A DNA stretch of 33,455 bases from Flammula alnicola (GCA_015499995.1 JADNRV010000450.1:1-33455), one strand, 5' to 3'. Counted from the first letter of the stretch, positions 10,245-21,793 are shown. The notes: a model not told the origin generated them from the letters alone. Program-made: numbers and translations.

Positions 10245-12201
10245 ATGCCTATTCCTCCTATCTCAGAACTCGAGGCGGCTGCGAAGAAATTAGTATGGGC
10301 CGCACAAAAGAAAGGAAATCTCAGGTAAGTACCAGGACTTCGCAGTCATGGAAGGAAGGACTTGGAAGTGAAGGATAGCTAATTACTCGATCCAGGGAAT
10401 ATACCCCGCGTCTCATTAGGCAGACGATAGAGAACCAGTTCTCGTTGGATGAGGGAAGTCTTGACGCGCCAGAATACAAGTCTGCCATCAAGGTTGCAAC
10501 GAAATCTGCTTTGGTGAGTTCCGTAGCAAGTCAGGTTTTGAAATATGTCCTAATCAAATTGGCAAATATCTTACGTGAATTCAGGATGAAAATCCTCCTC
10601 CCTCGGAAGATGAGGAAATGCCAAAGGTCAAGGCTCAATCGAAAAACAAACGGAAATCCGATGGGACCATTAAAGTAGAAGCGGAGAAAGGAGGATCTGT
10701 GCCAACCCCAAAACCCACTTCAAAAGCGAAAGGGAGTTCAAAAATTGTCACAGAGAAGGACGACAATGAAGGAGGCAGTACAAAGAAGAAACGCAAAACT
10801 ATTATGAAGGCAAAAAAGGCTGCGTCGGAAGATGAGGACGACTTCGAGGATGAAGACGGAGCCAGCGCTAAGAAGAAACGGAAGACTGTGAAGCCAAACG
10901 CAAATAAAGTACTCTCGGAAGCTGAAGGTGAAAATGAAAATGCTAAGCCGATGTCTACAACCAAGAGCAAGGCAGAGAAAAAAAGAAAGGAATCGAAAGA
11001 ATACAAATCGCTGGTGAGTTGGTAGCATCTCATGTGGACGTTGGACGGTCGCCAAACCTTCTAATAGGAACATGTGCCAACTTCAGATATGGAGCAGGAT
11101 GAGCCTGAACCTGTGGCAGGACCCTCTACCACCAAAAGTACCAAACATGCGGAGCCAGAAGTGCGTAGCTTGGGTTTTCTTGGTTCGCTCGAATGATATC
11201 TAAGCATCAAATTCGAAGCAATCCCCTTCTCAGCGCAAGTCAGGAGCAAGTCGTAAACCCGATTCCATGCCTCGCAAACCGGAAACCCCCAAAGCAGCCA
11301 AAAGCGCGCCTTCCAAATCCGCAGATGTCGAGATAGATGAGGTTCGTAGCATACATTTTGTTGCCGTCTTGTTGTGCCTTTGACGCTCTGTGTTCAATAA
11401 CATATTACAGGCCGCTTCCAAGAGTGAATCTGAACTTTCAGTACTCATCGATGAACCGCCGAAGCGCAAACGAAAATCCACCTCCGGCGAGAAGGTGTGC
11501 ATCCCTCAAATATTCTCTGACATCTGTAATTCTCATCATATGTAGGGATCAAAGAAAGCATCCAAGCCGAAAGAAAAGAAGGCTACGAAATCTTCGACCT
11601 CGTTAAGTAAGGACGAAGAAACGATTAAACGATTAAAGGTATTTTTTGATCTGATCTTACCAGCGGAACGGATTGCTGATCCATTTCTATTCTGATGTCA
11701 GTCTCTCGTGGTGGCTTGTGGAACACGAAAGGTCTGGTCAAAAGTCTTCCAAGATTTGGATACGCCGCAGCAACAGATCAAGAAACTCAAGGAAGTCCTT
11801 GCCGACTTGGGTATGACGGGTCGGATGAGCATGGACCAGGCCAAAGTGATCAAGCAGAAGAGAGAGCTGGAACAAGAATTAGGTATGTTCGTTCACAAAA
11901 CCCTTTACATTGTTAGTCGAGTCAAATATGGCGTCTCCAGAGGATGTCAAGGAATTCGAAGCGAAAGTCGTAGGGAGACCTTCCAGAAGTCGTAATGAAC
12001 ATAAGAAGACCCCCGAAGCTCAAGAATCTGAGCATGATGAAAACAGTGCCTCGGAACACGAAGATGAGGCTGCGACTCCCAAGCGCCGGACAGTGTGTAT
12101 TTCTGAGTGTCCTATTTTCATCCCAAAATCTCATTGACTAACAGACAACGGCGCGGAAGAGCATCATGGCTTTCCTGGAGGACCAAAGCGATGAGGACTA
12201 A
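10245..12201 (+). CDS. HIRIP3-like H2A-H2B histone chaperone (DEK_C-like plus CHZ-like regions)
   Basis: Ten exons (10245-10324, 10396-10513, 10585-11013, 11068-11160, 11219-11341, 11411-11494, 11546-11638, 11702-11882, 11941-12092, 12145-12201) give 1410 nt, 469 residues. The N-terminus (about 22-65, with YTPRLIRQTIENQFSLDEG) resembles the helical DEK_C-like domain of HIRIP3. The centre (about 66-330) is a disordered Lys/Glu/Ser-rich chain with repeated KKKRKT-type basic patches that could be nuclear signals. The conserved end (about 335-410) has LKSLVVACGTRKVWSKVFQD and LADLGMTGRMSMDQAKVIKQ. It aligns by eye with the human HIRIP3 C-terminus (ACG..R..K, LGM.G.PSLEK), the region that carries the CHZ-like H2A-H2B contact. 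The family is nuclear. The acceptor of exon 5 could alternatively be 16 bases further on. No break seen. Naming rests on remembered family motifs. Confidence 0.82.
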
Positions 12202-12376
12202 TAAAAATGCTGTTTACCTGCGATGTTCCTTTGTATTCATGTTCATTTATGCCCTATTTTCGTTAACGTTGCTTCATCTTGTTTATGCTACATGTTCGTT
12301 TCATTTACTCCATTTCGATCAACCATAGCTAGTTTCTTCCTCAGTACCTAAATCGCTGTCCTTCCTTTCGGTTAAA

Positions 12377-15300
12377 TCACATTGGTTCGACCAAGTTCGC
12401 CATAGGTCGCAAAGGCTTCTGCTCCGCATAGTCGGGTGACTTGTAATCATTGAACTGGAAGGATGTCGAGAACGTGCCATCAGATACGAGGCTCAGACCT
12501 GCGATACTAGCTCCAGCGACGTCCAGAGACCACAAGGAGAGAGCCAATGTGTTGGTAGAATTGCGTCTCAGGATGCTAGATTTAGTTCAATGTTACATCA
12601 GTAATGGTTCAATCGTGATCCAAATACTAAATAATTACCCAGCTGGCAGGACGAATAACGTTTGAGGACTGCATTCAGTCATTATTAACATGCCGCCGCT
12701 AGCGGGTAACCGACGGATACTCACCCAATATTATTGATATATTTTCCAACTTGCCATCCATTTAAATAAATCTGGACGCGGAAGTTCGAGGATATGGCGC
12801 TCGGCGTAATGTTAACCCTGACTGGCATGTCAACACCGTCGGGAATATTCTGCGTATTCTGTGAACACTCAAGAACTTTGCCTATTAAATGAGAGAACTT
12901 ACGAGGTCGAATGTTGTGCGATAAAAGTTGACACCGGCTCCCTTAACGCCTCCGCCAGTGAGTGGTGTACCGTCTTCCCATGACGAATCCGGGAAATCAG
13001 GCAGATGAGCACCTATTCTTTCAGCGTACAACCCGCCTTCATTTAGGTAGCCTCGGAATGCATCAGGTGTACCCGCAGCCCCACCCTACATGGGCAGTAA
13101 ATGGCAAGGTCGATATAGACAGAGAAGACATTGAGCGACGAACTTGATTTCCTTGTAATTTCCACAGATTGAAAGTGGTATTCCCTCCAACTATCGAGAA
13201 GCCTCTTAACCCTCGGGGTTCTTTACCACCATTAGCTGTTAGGCTGATGAGCAAGAGCAAGACATAACCATGTTCTGAATACTGACTGCTGGTCTCAACG
13301 ATGCTGACGGCGGATTTAGTGCAGCTGTAATTTTGGAACGCAATATATCTCGAGCGAGGCAACTCACCCCATATGATCTGCACCAGTCAGTACATCAGGA
13401 AAACAAATACTTGAAAGAACGACTCACCCTGAAGAATAACAAAGACATTGTCGTTTCCAATGCGAAGCATACTGGAATTAACGCTCCAGTTATCCATGGT
13501 CATGCTGACAGTCGGACTTCCCTGACTTGACCCCAGGAACAATCCATTCAGCCATGCAGAATAACCTCCTGCAAATCCGGACTGCACCGAGGTTACAATT
13601 GCAGTTTCATTGCCGGAGGCATTGAAGTGTCCACGGAAGATCAAATTTCCTCCGTAAAATCTGCGAAACCCCACAATAGAGGTGAATACCCTTTCAAGCA
13701 TCAAGCTGATGACTCACCCATACTGCTGAGAATATAAGACGCGATTTCCAGCCAGAGGAGGCAAATTCGTATACTATCACGGGTCTCGTTAATGAAGAGC
13801 ATATGACGTGATAAGGACTAACATTCGTGGTTGTCAAATTTGCTGTCACAAAGTCAGAGTCGTCGAAATCAGGGTCAATCTCGGGAAGGCTTGTAGTGAA
13901 TCCATAAGATTTTGACATTTAAGTCAGAGCCAAATCTCACCTTCCAGAAACTTTCCATTTGACAAGGGAAGGAAGTTCTATGATTGAGCTGACGCCGTCC
14001 ACGTTGAAGGTTACAACGCTAGTGGCTGACTGCGTGTTTATGGCAGTTTTGATAGACCTGTTGTTCCAGATAATTAAGCGAATGTTGCTGGGCACAACGG
14101 CTTCCACTGTTTGTCGTGCCATTCAAATCTCCTGTCTGTATGAAATATAATCAGCATATATTCCACCGCCACCTTCGAAGTCTACTCGCCAAGGCCAATG
14201 TGTCTCCTTGAATCGACGCTGTGCGAAGAACATAAGGGCCACCCACAAGGATCCTGAAGAAAGTTTGGGAAGCAAGTCGTTATAAAAGTTATCCGGCACC
14301 TACGATTCATTTGTTCCAATTGAGAAAAAGTTGCCGAAGGGGCCAGGTCGACTAAGGACAGGTGCATGCCAAGTGTTGGCGGTTGTCTTGTCCATGATTA
14401 TGACGACGACGGCATTCTGACCACTTTGTATATGGATCATCTGGCTGCCTGCCACTGCGTAGTTTAACGTGAGTAAACCATTCTCCGACCGAGAGGTAAT
14501 ATTTGGGAAGGCAGAGATATCTAAGATTGGGTTTGACAACTTCAGAGCTGTCTCTCCAGTCTGACCAGACGGCGCATATAGAATGACGTAGTCCGTTGAA
14601 TCGATGCTTTTAATCACAGCGTTAGAGGTGCCTCGGCCCTCGGAGTTCACAAAGAAATAGCTCACGTCGTCCAGGTCATAACCCTGTAAATAGAGCTGAG
14701 TACAACACATACACTCCGGGAATAAACACATACTCAGCAGTCGAGTACAGGATTTTGACTTGATTCTTTCCGAAGACGTAGTCTGTCACTAAAATTTTGC
14801 TCTCGCGTCCATTGAAAGTTATGTTCCCAATGGTCGGAACAAGAAGAGGGCCTGCAGAGGTGCCAACAGTCACTTGGGTAGTCGTCAAAGCTGTCGATCT
14901 GTTTCTTCCTAGATCAGCCCGACTACTGGGAAATTGATGTGAAAACCTTACGTCGAAGCATCGTGGCGCATAATGTAGAACCCAGCACCAGTATCCAAGT
15001 TTCTCAGTTCAGCTGTGTGGATAAGAGAGGATGTCGTGTAGTTTGTACCATTGGCGAAAAGAGTGGCCCCGAGAAGATCGCGAGACACTCTCAGGAAAAG
15101 ACCTTCAATCATAGTGAATTGAGTACCAATCGTAGGCAAGAGGAGGCTTGAATGTGACCTTGTAGTCTCATTTCATTCATCTTGGGAGTAGCGACGCGAG
15201 CTTCATTGATGCCTAGGATGGGATCAGGGATGATCGATGATTCTCAATACGTCCAGATCAAGACCATACCTCCTCCGTAATCGTAGGATGAATAACTTTC

Positions 15301-17051
15301 AAAAGATATTAGATGACGAAGGATGGCACTCCTGTTCACTTACACGGTTGGTTCTAAGGTCTGTCCCCAGTTTGTTCCGCCGAAAAGCACTGCAAAGTAT
15401 GAGATCAATGAGGAGAGAGGAAACAGGATTCTTTGTCGTACTGTATATGTCTGTATAGTGCAGTCGAGGAAATTATTCTGAAAACAAGATACAGGAGTAC
15501 TTACTCAAAATAGTCGCCGTCTGGGCGCTATTTTCAACTGTTAACATCTCAAGAGATCTGATAGATGTGACTGTAGCGTACTAGTTTTCCTTGTAGAACA
15601 CGTCCTCTGAAATGGGGGTTAGATCTCATATAACGCAAGGTAATCTGTAGAATATTTACCGAACGTCGCATCAGTAAGCCCGTTTGCTAGGATAAGTTAT
15701 ATCGATTTAGATTTATAATGCAAATCGTCACGATTTAACGTACAGTATTTTTCGTAACCTGTTCCACCACGTGCAACAGATCCCCACCCAAGCAAAAAAC
15801 CGCCTCCGAACTATAAACGAAACATGCTAAGAGAGCCACATTGTTAGGGAGATTAAACAGAACATACTTCTGCGAGACAAAGCGGATTACTGGGAGCAGC
15901 ACCTTCATGGTTCGAATAGTAAACAGATTGAACCTGAGCCCAGCTATTTTGACCTTGAGGATACGAGTCTCCACTGGAATAGAATTATCATCTGTTTGGT
16001 ATCATCTGTTTGGGTGAAACATCGTGCAGAAGACTTGCCAATAGATATCCACATGCGTTCCAGGTTTGTCAGGCGAGAAATTTCCTGCTTGTCCAGCATG
16101 TTGATCGTTAAATGTGATGGCTACAAGCCAGTCAGATTCTGAGTTCGGTTCATCGAAGGTCGCCACTTACGGACAACAATGCCATTGGCCCTGTACAAGT
16201 CGATGATGGCTTGCATATATACGTCGTTACTAGCGCTGGCACTGTATTCGTTCTCAGCTTGGACCAGAATAACTTACATGAAAATTTAAGGCAGTTTCCT
16301 CTAAAAAGCAAATTTTTCAAACTTACTTGGTCCTCCATTCGTGATTTGATTCTTTGCTATTATCTTGGATATTGCCGTCAGGTAGGGAGTCCATGCTGGG
16401 TACACCAAAAAATTCTAGATCACTTCGCTATCATATCAAATAGGAAGGCACACCTTGGGTATAATTGGCATTGTTGGCGCGAAGGCTTCCGGCAATGTTG
16501 CCGACCCAGCCAGGAAATCCTCCTCCAGTGGTTTCAGCGTCTGTTGGTTTCATAAAGACAAAAAAGCGCGTCTTTTTATGGAGACGAACTGACTTATATA
16601 AGGCCCTGGTCTGCAGAAATCAGTGCAGTTGAGTCCCAGTATAATATAATGAGGCGGACCTTGCAATCATCCACAAACCAGCCTCCTTCGCCCCGTCGAT
16701 GAACCGTTGGATGTCTCGATATGTTCCTGTCTCAAAATCGCCTTCACCTTCATTGGTCATTGGAGAAGGGAAGTGTAAAGCCCAATTGACGTAGAATGAG
16801 ATTGTATTGAAACCATTAGCCTTTATTTTCTGGAAGATATCGCTCCATAGGTTTGGATTGCCCGGCAGCCTCCACGGATGGAATTCTGCGGAAAGGATAA
16901 ACACCCTCTGTCCATTAATAAATAGAGAATGAGGATCCCAAGTGACGGCGTCGGTAAGTCCAGTAGAGTTTCGCCTATCAAACGGGTGCAAGGAAGAGTA
17001 CCCTGATGCAATGCAAAAGGCAAGAATTCCGAGAAATTGGAACAACAGCAT
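12377..17051 (-). CDS. Secreted GH35 beta-galactosidase, 30 exons
   Basis: Exons 17051-16660, 16610-16594, 16540-16454, 16395-16327, 16272-16171, 16120-16039, 15973-15868, 15810-15744, 15686-15660, 15606-15582, 15527-15505, 15389-15344, 15295-15270, 15212-15159, 15102-14952, 14898-14734, 14683-14666, 14606-14304, 14253-14186, 14106-13941, 13889-13823, 13773-13718, 13660-13428, 13377-13368, 13324-13269, 13235-13144, 13085-12903, 12858-12725, 12668-12639, 12575-12377 sum to 3054 nt (1017 residues), the normal fungal GH35 size. A signal peptide (MLLFQFLGILAFCIASGYS) precedes the TIM barrel. GGPIILVQAENEY gives the acid/base Glu (about 197) and LCLAEFGGGF the nucleophile (about 285); LFGGTNWG and YSSYDYGGG complete the active site. 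Beta-rich domains follow (SKILVTDYVFG, DYVILYAPSG, APVLSRPGPFG, YAERIGAHLPDFP). It hydrolyses terminal beta-galactosides outside the cell. The acceptor of exon 20 is forced by frame and exon 6 may end in a GC donor (see findings), so a mildly disabled allele is possible. Confidence 0.88.
15986..16013. repeat. 14-bp perfect tandem duplication inside a GH35 intron
   Basis: The unit TATCATCTGTTTGG occurs twice head to tail (15986-15999 and 16000-16013), just inside the acceptor side of the sixth intron of the GH35 gene. On the coding strand each copy contributes an AAACAG that could be a decoy acceptor upstream of the used one at 15974. Confidence 0.9.
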
Positions 17052-17082
17052 TGTGCCATCTTTGATTAGACTAACTTTGCTA

Positions 17083-17089
17083 TTATATA
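17083..17089 (-). promoter_or_regulatory. TATA-like box of the GH35 gene
   Basis: The minus strand reads TATATAA 32-38 bases above the chosen ATG at 17051. That spacing would leave a very short 5' leader. A second ATG at 17059, out of frame, lies just above the start; it might lower initiation if included in the mRNA. Confidence 0.4.
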
Positions 17090-17577
17090 TGTGCAAGACC
17101 TTGCTCAACCTTGCTCATATTTCCGTCCACACCTTTGAGGCCCCGTTGCATGCAACCAAGAACAGGTGACATACAACGAACTTCGCGCATGGACACGAAG
17201 CGGACGCGAAATGCTCCCTCGGTCTCTCTCGGTCCGCCGCGTTCCCGTTGGAATTCAAGACAAATCTCGCTGCTATCAGCAAGTCAGAGATCCAGTGTGT
17301 CCCAAGAACGGAAGACGTGTCGAATCCCGAATGGAATGTTGCAAAGGAATCCCGCGAGATTGTCCGAGTCGTGGAAAATCGAAGTTCAGACTTGAGCGTG
17401 GACCCTTGTGACTCGTCAAGGGATCCCTCAGAGTCAGATGGGTGTACGCCTGTGTACGCATGTGTTAGGCTTTAGAGAACAATGACAGCATAGCGAGTGG
17501 TGGCAATTCGAAGCAAGGCAAATTGTTGACTGCCATCAAGGTGAAATTCTTGTTCGAGCATGGGCGGAGTTTGATCA
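17090..17577. promoter_or_regulatory. Divergent intergenic region, GH35 / VPS25
   Basis: About 490 bases separate the two head-to-head start sites, apart from the TATA-like element listed separately. Short open frames here (17111-17475) overlap in several phases and carry no motif. It most likely holds the two promoters. Confidence 0.4.
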
Positions 17578-18380
17578 ATGTCTCTCTCAACACATACAAC
17601 ACCAAGCGGTTCGTTGCGTCCTTCTCCCAACATCGCTTACTGTTCGACCTGTTTCCCGTAACTTAGGATTTCTACTACCTTCAATACATTCTGCTCCGCC
17701 TTTCTTCACGTCAGATCCCCAGTCGCTACCTGTGCTTTTGCGCCGAAACTGATGGGTACAATTTAGTGAACAACCGAATCCTACAACGAAAGCCACTGCC
17801 ACTGAACAATGGATACGACTTATTCTAACATATGCACGACATAGGAGGCTCTTTGCATTACGCGTTGAAGATACTGAAGCCTCAGGAAACGACTGGGAGG
17901 AGATTCTACGAAATGAACGCATCAATCGTGTGTCTTGCTCTCTTTACGTGTCTCTTTTCCATTGACATTTTCTGAACGTAGGCAAGATCTTGCCTGATCA
18001 CTTGTCAGACATAATCGCAGTTATGGTTGACAGAAATCTCGCCACTTATGAACCCCCAAAGCAAACGCGCTCGGCACTGATATACTGGCGCTTACCCGAA
18101 GAATGGGCAGAGGTACTCTATGATTGGGTACGCATGGAATTCAAAACACGAAACACGTTTGTTATGCTCATTACTATAATACTAGGTAATCTCCTCTGGC
18201 CAACTCAATACGATCTTGACATTCTACGACATTACCGATCCCCCAGTGGAATCACCCCTAACCGACATTCCAGTACCATTACTGCGGAAAGCCATAGCCA
18301 TTCTCGGCAAAACTGGTCGTTCTCAAGTAATCGCTATTGCGGACGGGGAAGGTGTAAGATTTTTGGCGAGATCTAAATGA
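17578..18380 (+). CDS. VPS25: ESCRT-II complex subunit VPS25
   Basis: Five exons (17578-17608, 17667-17709, 17767-17927, 17982-18127, 18186-18380) give 576 nt, 191 residues; the human protein has 176. VPS25 is the two-winged-helix subunit present twice in ESCRT-II. It binds VPS22 and VPS36 through N-terminal PPF-type motifs, and recruits ESCRT-III (VPS20) during sorting of ubiquitinated cargo into multivesicular bodies. The start MSLSTHTTPSGFLLP leads to the PPFFTEQPN motif (about 21-29), where the PPF contact is visible. The second winged helix holds the hallmark YWRLPEEWAEVLYDWV (about 112-127), then GQLNTILTFYDITD and, near the end, IAIADGEGVRF. The second intron removes an otherwise in-frame TGA. 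All phases match. It is a housekeeping gene with no break. Confidence 0.92.
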
Positions 18381-20627
18381 TTGTATATCGCAATGCACTC
18401 GTTCTCGCCAACGTTCAAGGTTCGAGTCAGTAAATGACGAACAGGCTCTCAGGGAAAGCATATCACGAAGGACGCCCATGATATCTGATATCTACCGGCG
18501 GATTGATTATCCTACTTATACCAGTACGATTTCATCTTTCATGTTACATGTAGACTCAATCTCGGTTATACCGGATATGTATTTCCATCCTCAGGTTTTG
18601 CAGGAAGGAAAGAATTTGAACTGCATGCTAGTTATCACTTGCAAGTCACAGAAAAATGAAGCACGACGAAGCCCGATGAAGCTCAATCGCCCTCGTCATC
18701 GAAACGAGCTCCTGCCAATCTCTACCTCATCTGACGAAATCATGGGCTACATCGTGTTATGATCGCTCTTGCACCCTGGGTATACTTTTCTTGTGAGCCC
18801 TTTCTTTAACCATTTCTCCGGAAGGCGATCGAGGTTATGCTCAATCAACGTCGATCCCGAAGCGTCATTGTTCCGCAGCTTTGCGTGGATGATGAACTCG
18901 GGATAGAGGATCAGCGATCTCTGCATCAGATGCACCTGCTCAAAGATCGGAAGCCTTTGGTGCAATCCTTGATTTCGGTTGGCTTTTCACGCTTTGGACC
19001 TATCGACGTGGTTGTCCTTGCAGGCTCGCAGACTCCGTCGCCAAATTTATAGAGTTTGCCTGTTACGACTACACTGTTAACTCCACTTTGACAGAATCGA
19101 CAGAAACTCAATTTAGTACATTGTAGATATCTAAACGTCGATTATGACGATGGCTTTTGTGAAATGAACCGTGTTCCAAAGAAGTGAAACATCTATGACA
19201 CCGAATGGAACTCTTGTAGACACGTATGCCAGGCCCAGGTCTTCCTTGTTCGTATCCATAATCTCTCCCTGACTACCTTCCATCGATCTTTGACGACGCG
19301 AGGATAGATTGAAGGTGGGATTTTGCCAGCCAATATTGGATAGAAATCGTATTAACTGCCATCCACACCAGGTAACATGAACCTTTGCATGACGCTGACC
19401 TTCGTTGTCGGCAAGGGGGTCCACAACATCTATGGGGACATCAAGAGAAAGCACGCAATAAAGCGAGAGGAGGAAAGGCACCGTCTCGAGCAAGATGGGC
19501 ACGAATCATCTTCATCTGCGACTCTCGGCTGCACTTCGCACCAGCGTGGACGCAGTGGTAGGAAGAGAGCGAAACAGGGAAACCTGCACTGCCACCATCA
19601 ATGGTGCCGACGCGAACACCCTCAACACGAACACCACAACCACCAAAGTCAACAACATCCCGACCAGCCAAGGCTTGACCTAGGTATCAGTAGCGAAGCA
19701 CGGGCCAGTGCGGAAGCTCGCGCGTGCCATTCTCGTCACCATCAGCAAGCAAGGGATTTAGGAGTAGCTCCTCCCTTGCACAGTGGGGCGAACTTGCCGG
19801 GTACACACAGAGAAGAAAGCGACGTACCTCCTATGTACGACAGCACAGCACCGCGTTTGCCCGTGTATGATGTTATTGCAAGGGCAAGTCCTGACGAAAC
19901 AGAGACGAGAACTCGTCGACATCAGCAAGCGCAATGGCCACACTGTCCAACGCACACGGATCCTACTTCAGAAGTGGGCAACTTCGAAATCCCTCACGAG
20001 CGATTGGCGGAGCATATGGAACGTTGTCCAGATCGCAGCACGAGCAACCCGCGCACTCTCCATCCTCCAAGGTTGGGTGACACGGCGGTCGAGGATGATG
20101 CTTTTCCGTCGCGCACTATGAACGTAGGGACTTTTGGGCCATCCTCGACAGCTTGCCAGCTTCCGCCTCCTTATGGGTAGTTTGGGACAGGCACTGCAAT
20201 TGGCGGAGGCCACGGAGGGTTTCGAGTTCCTGAGTTCGGTGATCTAGTTTGCTTTTGTGTTTCCCCAAAAGCTTGCCAAAAGCTCTTCCGAAGACACAAG
20301 AGGACACGAGTTCGGTCGTAAAGAGTCCCTTCCTAGTTGCCCGATACTAACGACGTTGGGGCGATATTGTAGGGCAATGCTAATACAATCGAGCTTCCGA
20401 GAATAACTATCAAGATGAGTACTCAATATATAAGCAGGTAAGGAGCAGCTAGTACTTACAGGAATGACCACAGTGACTGCCGAAGAAATGGCAAAAGCCG
20501 AATCCATGAAAGCTTTCGAATACCATCTCTATATGTAACTATACCTCAGACCGACAATTGCAATCGATCTTCAGATACCCACTCCTACAAAGGACCGCGA
20601 TCTTTTATATTTCAAGCCACGACAAGG
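18381..20627. other. 2.2-kb region without a supportable gene
   Basis: I could not build a gene here on either strand. Open frames of 60-120 codons occur in several phases. The longest on the plus strand is a 267-codon frame at 19377-20180, whose end contains PPMY and PPPY motifs of the kind bound by WW domains. Its middle is His/Gln/Arg-rich and looks like out-of-frame coding or low-complexity sequence. A minus-strand frame of 123 codons (19131-19502) is the other notable one. The pattern fits either a strongly decayed gene, possibly of the arrestin-like PY-motif type, or chance. No RNA gene or transposon ends were seen. Confidence 0.35.
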
Positions 20628-21625
20628 ATGCAGGGATCGGGTTCAAAGACGCATCCACTGTGTCAGTAAACTCATTTTGAGCTTCAAATCCGAGTCTCAC
20701 TGACCCCCGGCATTAGTCGATGCCAGTGACGCAGACGTCATGATACAGTCTTCAGATGGGGTTATATTCCGCATCCACCAGAAGAATCTCGAAACCCATA
20801 CGGGTGTATTCCCGCCTGCTGAATTCGACACTCAAGAAGTGGTCTACTTATCGGAACCCGCCAGTGTGCTTGAGATCCTATTTCATTTCATCTATCCGAA
20901 AAGATACCCCGGACTGGAGGATCAAAATTTCGAAGTAGTGGCAGCCGTTGCAGAAGCTGTTGAGAAATACGAGGTTTTTTCTGCTATGAAAACCTGTGAA
21001 GTAAGATTGAGGTGAGTTCAGATCCGGATATTCTTCTAGATCTGCAATCAGTAGACTGAAATTCGAAAAGGGAGTTTCTGCCGGAGCATGCAGACCAGAT
21101 ACTATCGCATGCTCTTAAGCATGACTACCCTACCTTGATTGACGAAGCTGCCCCACATCTTGCTCGGTCGGCTTTGGTGTCAGTGCTGGAAAAACTGCCC
21201 TTTAACGGCATACTTCCCTGGGTGAATTATGGATCATTCATCTTGACCGACCTTGTAATAACACCAATACCCCGTAGGTTCGATATCAGAAGGCGTGGGA
21301 TGCTATATTCGAGCAGGCAATGCACACAATTAACGTGAAAGCGATTAACAGCTGCTGTACTGGGATCCATCTATGCGAACGCTGTCGGTTAAGCTTGTTG
21401 ATATGGGTCACAAAGCTTAAAAGCATTGGAACAGTCTCTACTCTGAAGCAGGAGCTTGAAAACCCCAATGCAAGAACGCCTGTTGTCTTTGACGTCCTAT
21501 GCGGAAATCAGTGCAAAGATTGCAGATGCCAGCATCTACCTAGTGTGGTCGATGGGATTCGTCATGGAATAGAAAATATCCCTGCTTTTAGCACATTCGT
21601 GAGGCCCCACCCCACACCTGTATGA
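20628..21625 (+). CDS. BTB/POZ domain protein
   Basis: Four exons (20628-20661, 20717-21011, 21071-21221, 21278-21625) give 828 nt, 275 residues. The BTB fold spans about residues 12-115: FDASDADVMIQSSDGVIFRI (the DAD.....DG..F..H pattern), then a hydrophobic strand VVYLSEP, the helix SVLEILFHFIYPKRYPGLED, and VAEAVEKYEVFSAMKTC. After it come EFLPEHADQILSHALKHDYP and a Cys-rich segment (HLCERCRLSLL and CGNQCKDCRC, about 180-255) that might bind metal. Such short BTB proteins are strongly expanded in agarics. They are usually assumed to be adaptors, for example for cullin-3 ligases, though individual functions are unknown. Phases match and no break is seen. The gene converges on the F-box gene 168 bases away. 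Confidence 0.85.
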
Positions 21626-21793
21626 TTTAAATGCACTGGGTTCCATCCAGGCGTCATGCCACACTGCACCCTTTCACCATTGTCGCGTACATCGTTTAAA
21701 TGACCAAATATTTCATTCTGTAACCGTATCTAATTACGAGAAGCATGAAAGTAGAATGCCATCTACACGACAATCTTTGGATTTGAAAAGCAC

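Noticed and set aside
12200..12205. AATAAA overlapping the stop codon of the HIRIP3-like gene as a polyadenylation signal
   Set aside because: It sits on the stop itself, leaving almost no 3' untranslated region. Basidiomycetes do not depend strictly on this hexamer.
17059..17108. Alternative upstream starts of the GH35 gene (in-frame ATG at 17108, out-of-frame ATG at 17059)
   Set aside because: The in-frame one lies above the TATA-like box and would bury the signal peptide. The start at 17051 puts a clean hydrophobic signal sequence at the N-terminus.
17710..17766. In-frame TGA suggesting that VPS25 is a pseudogene
   Set aside because: A normal 57-nt GT-AG intron removes the stop and yields the conserved PPFFTEQPN junction.
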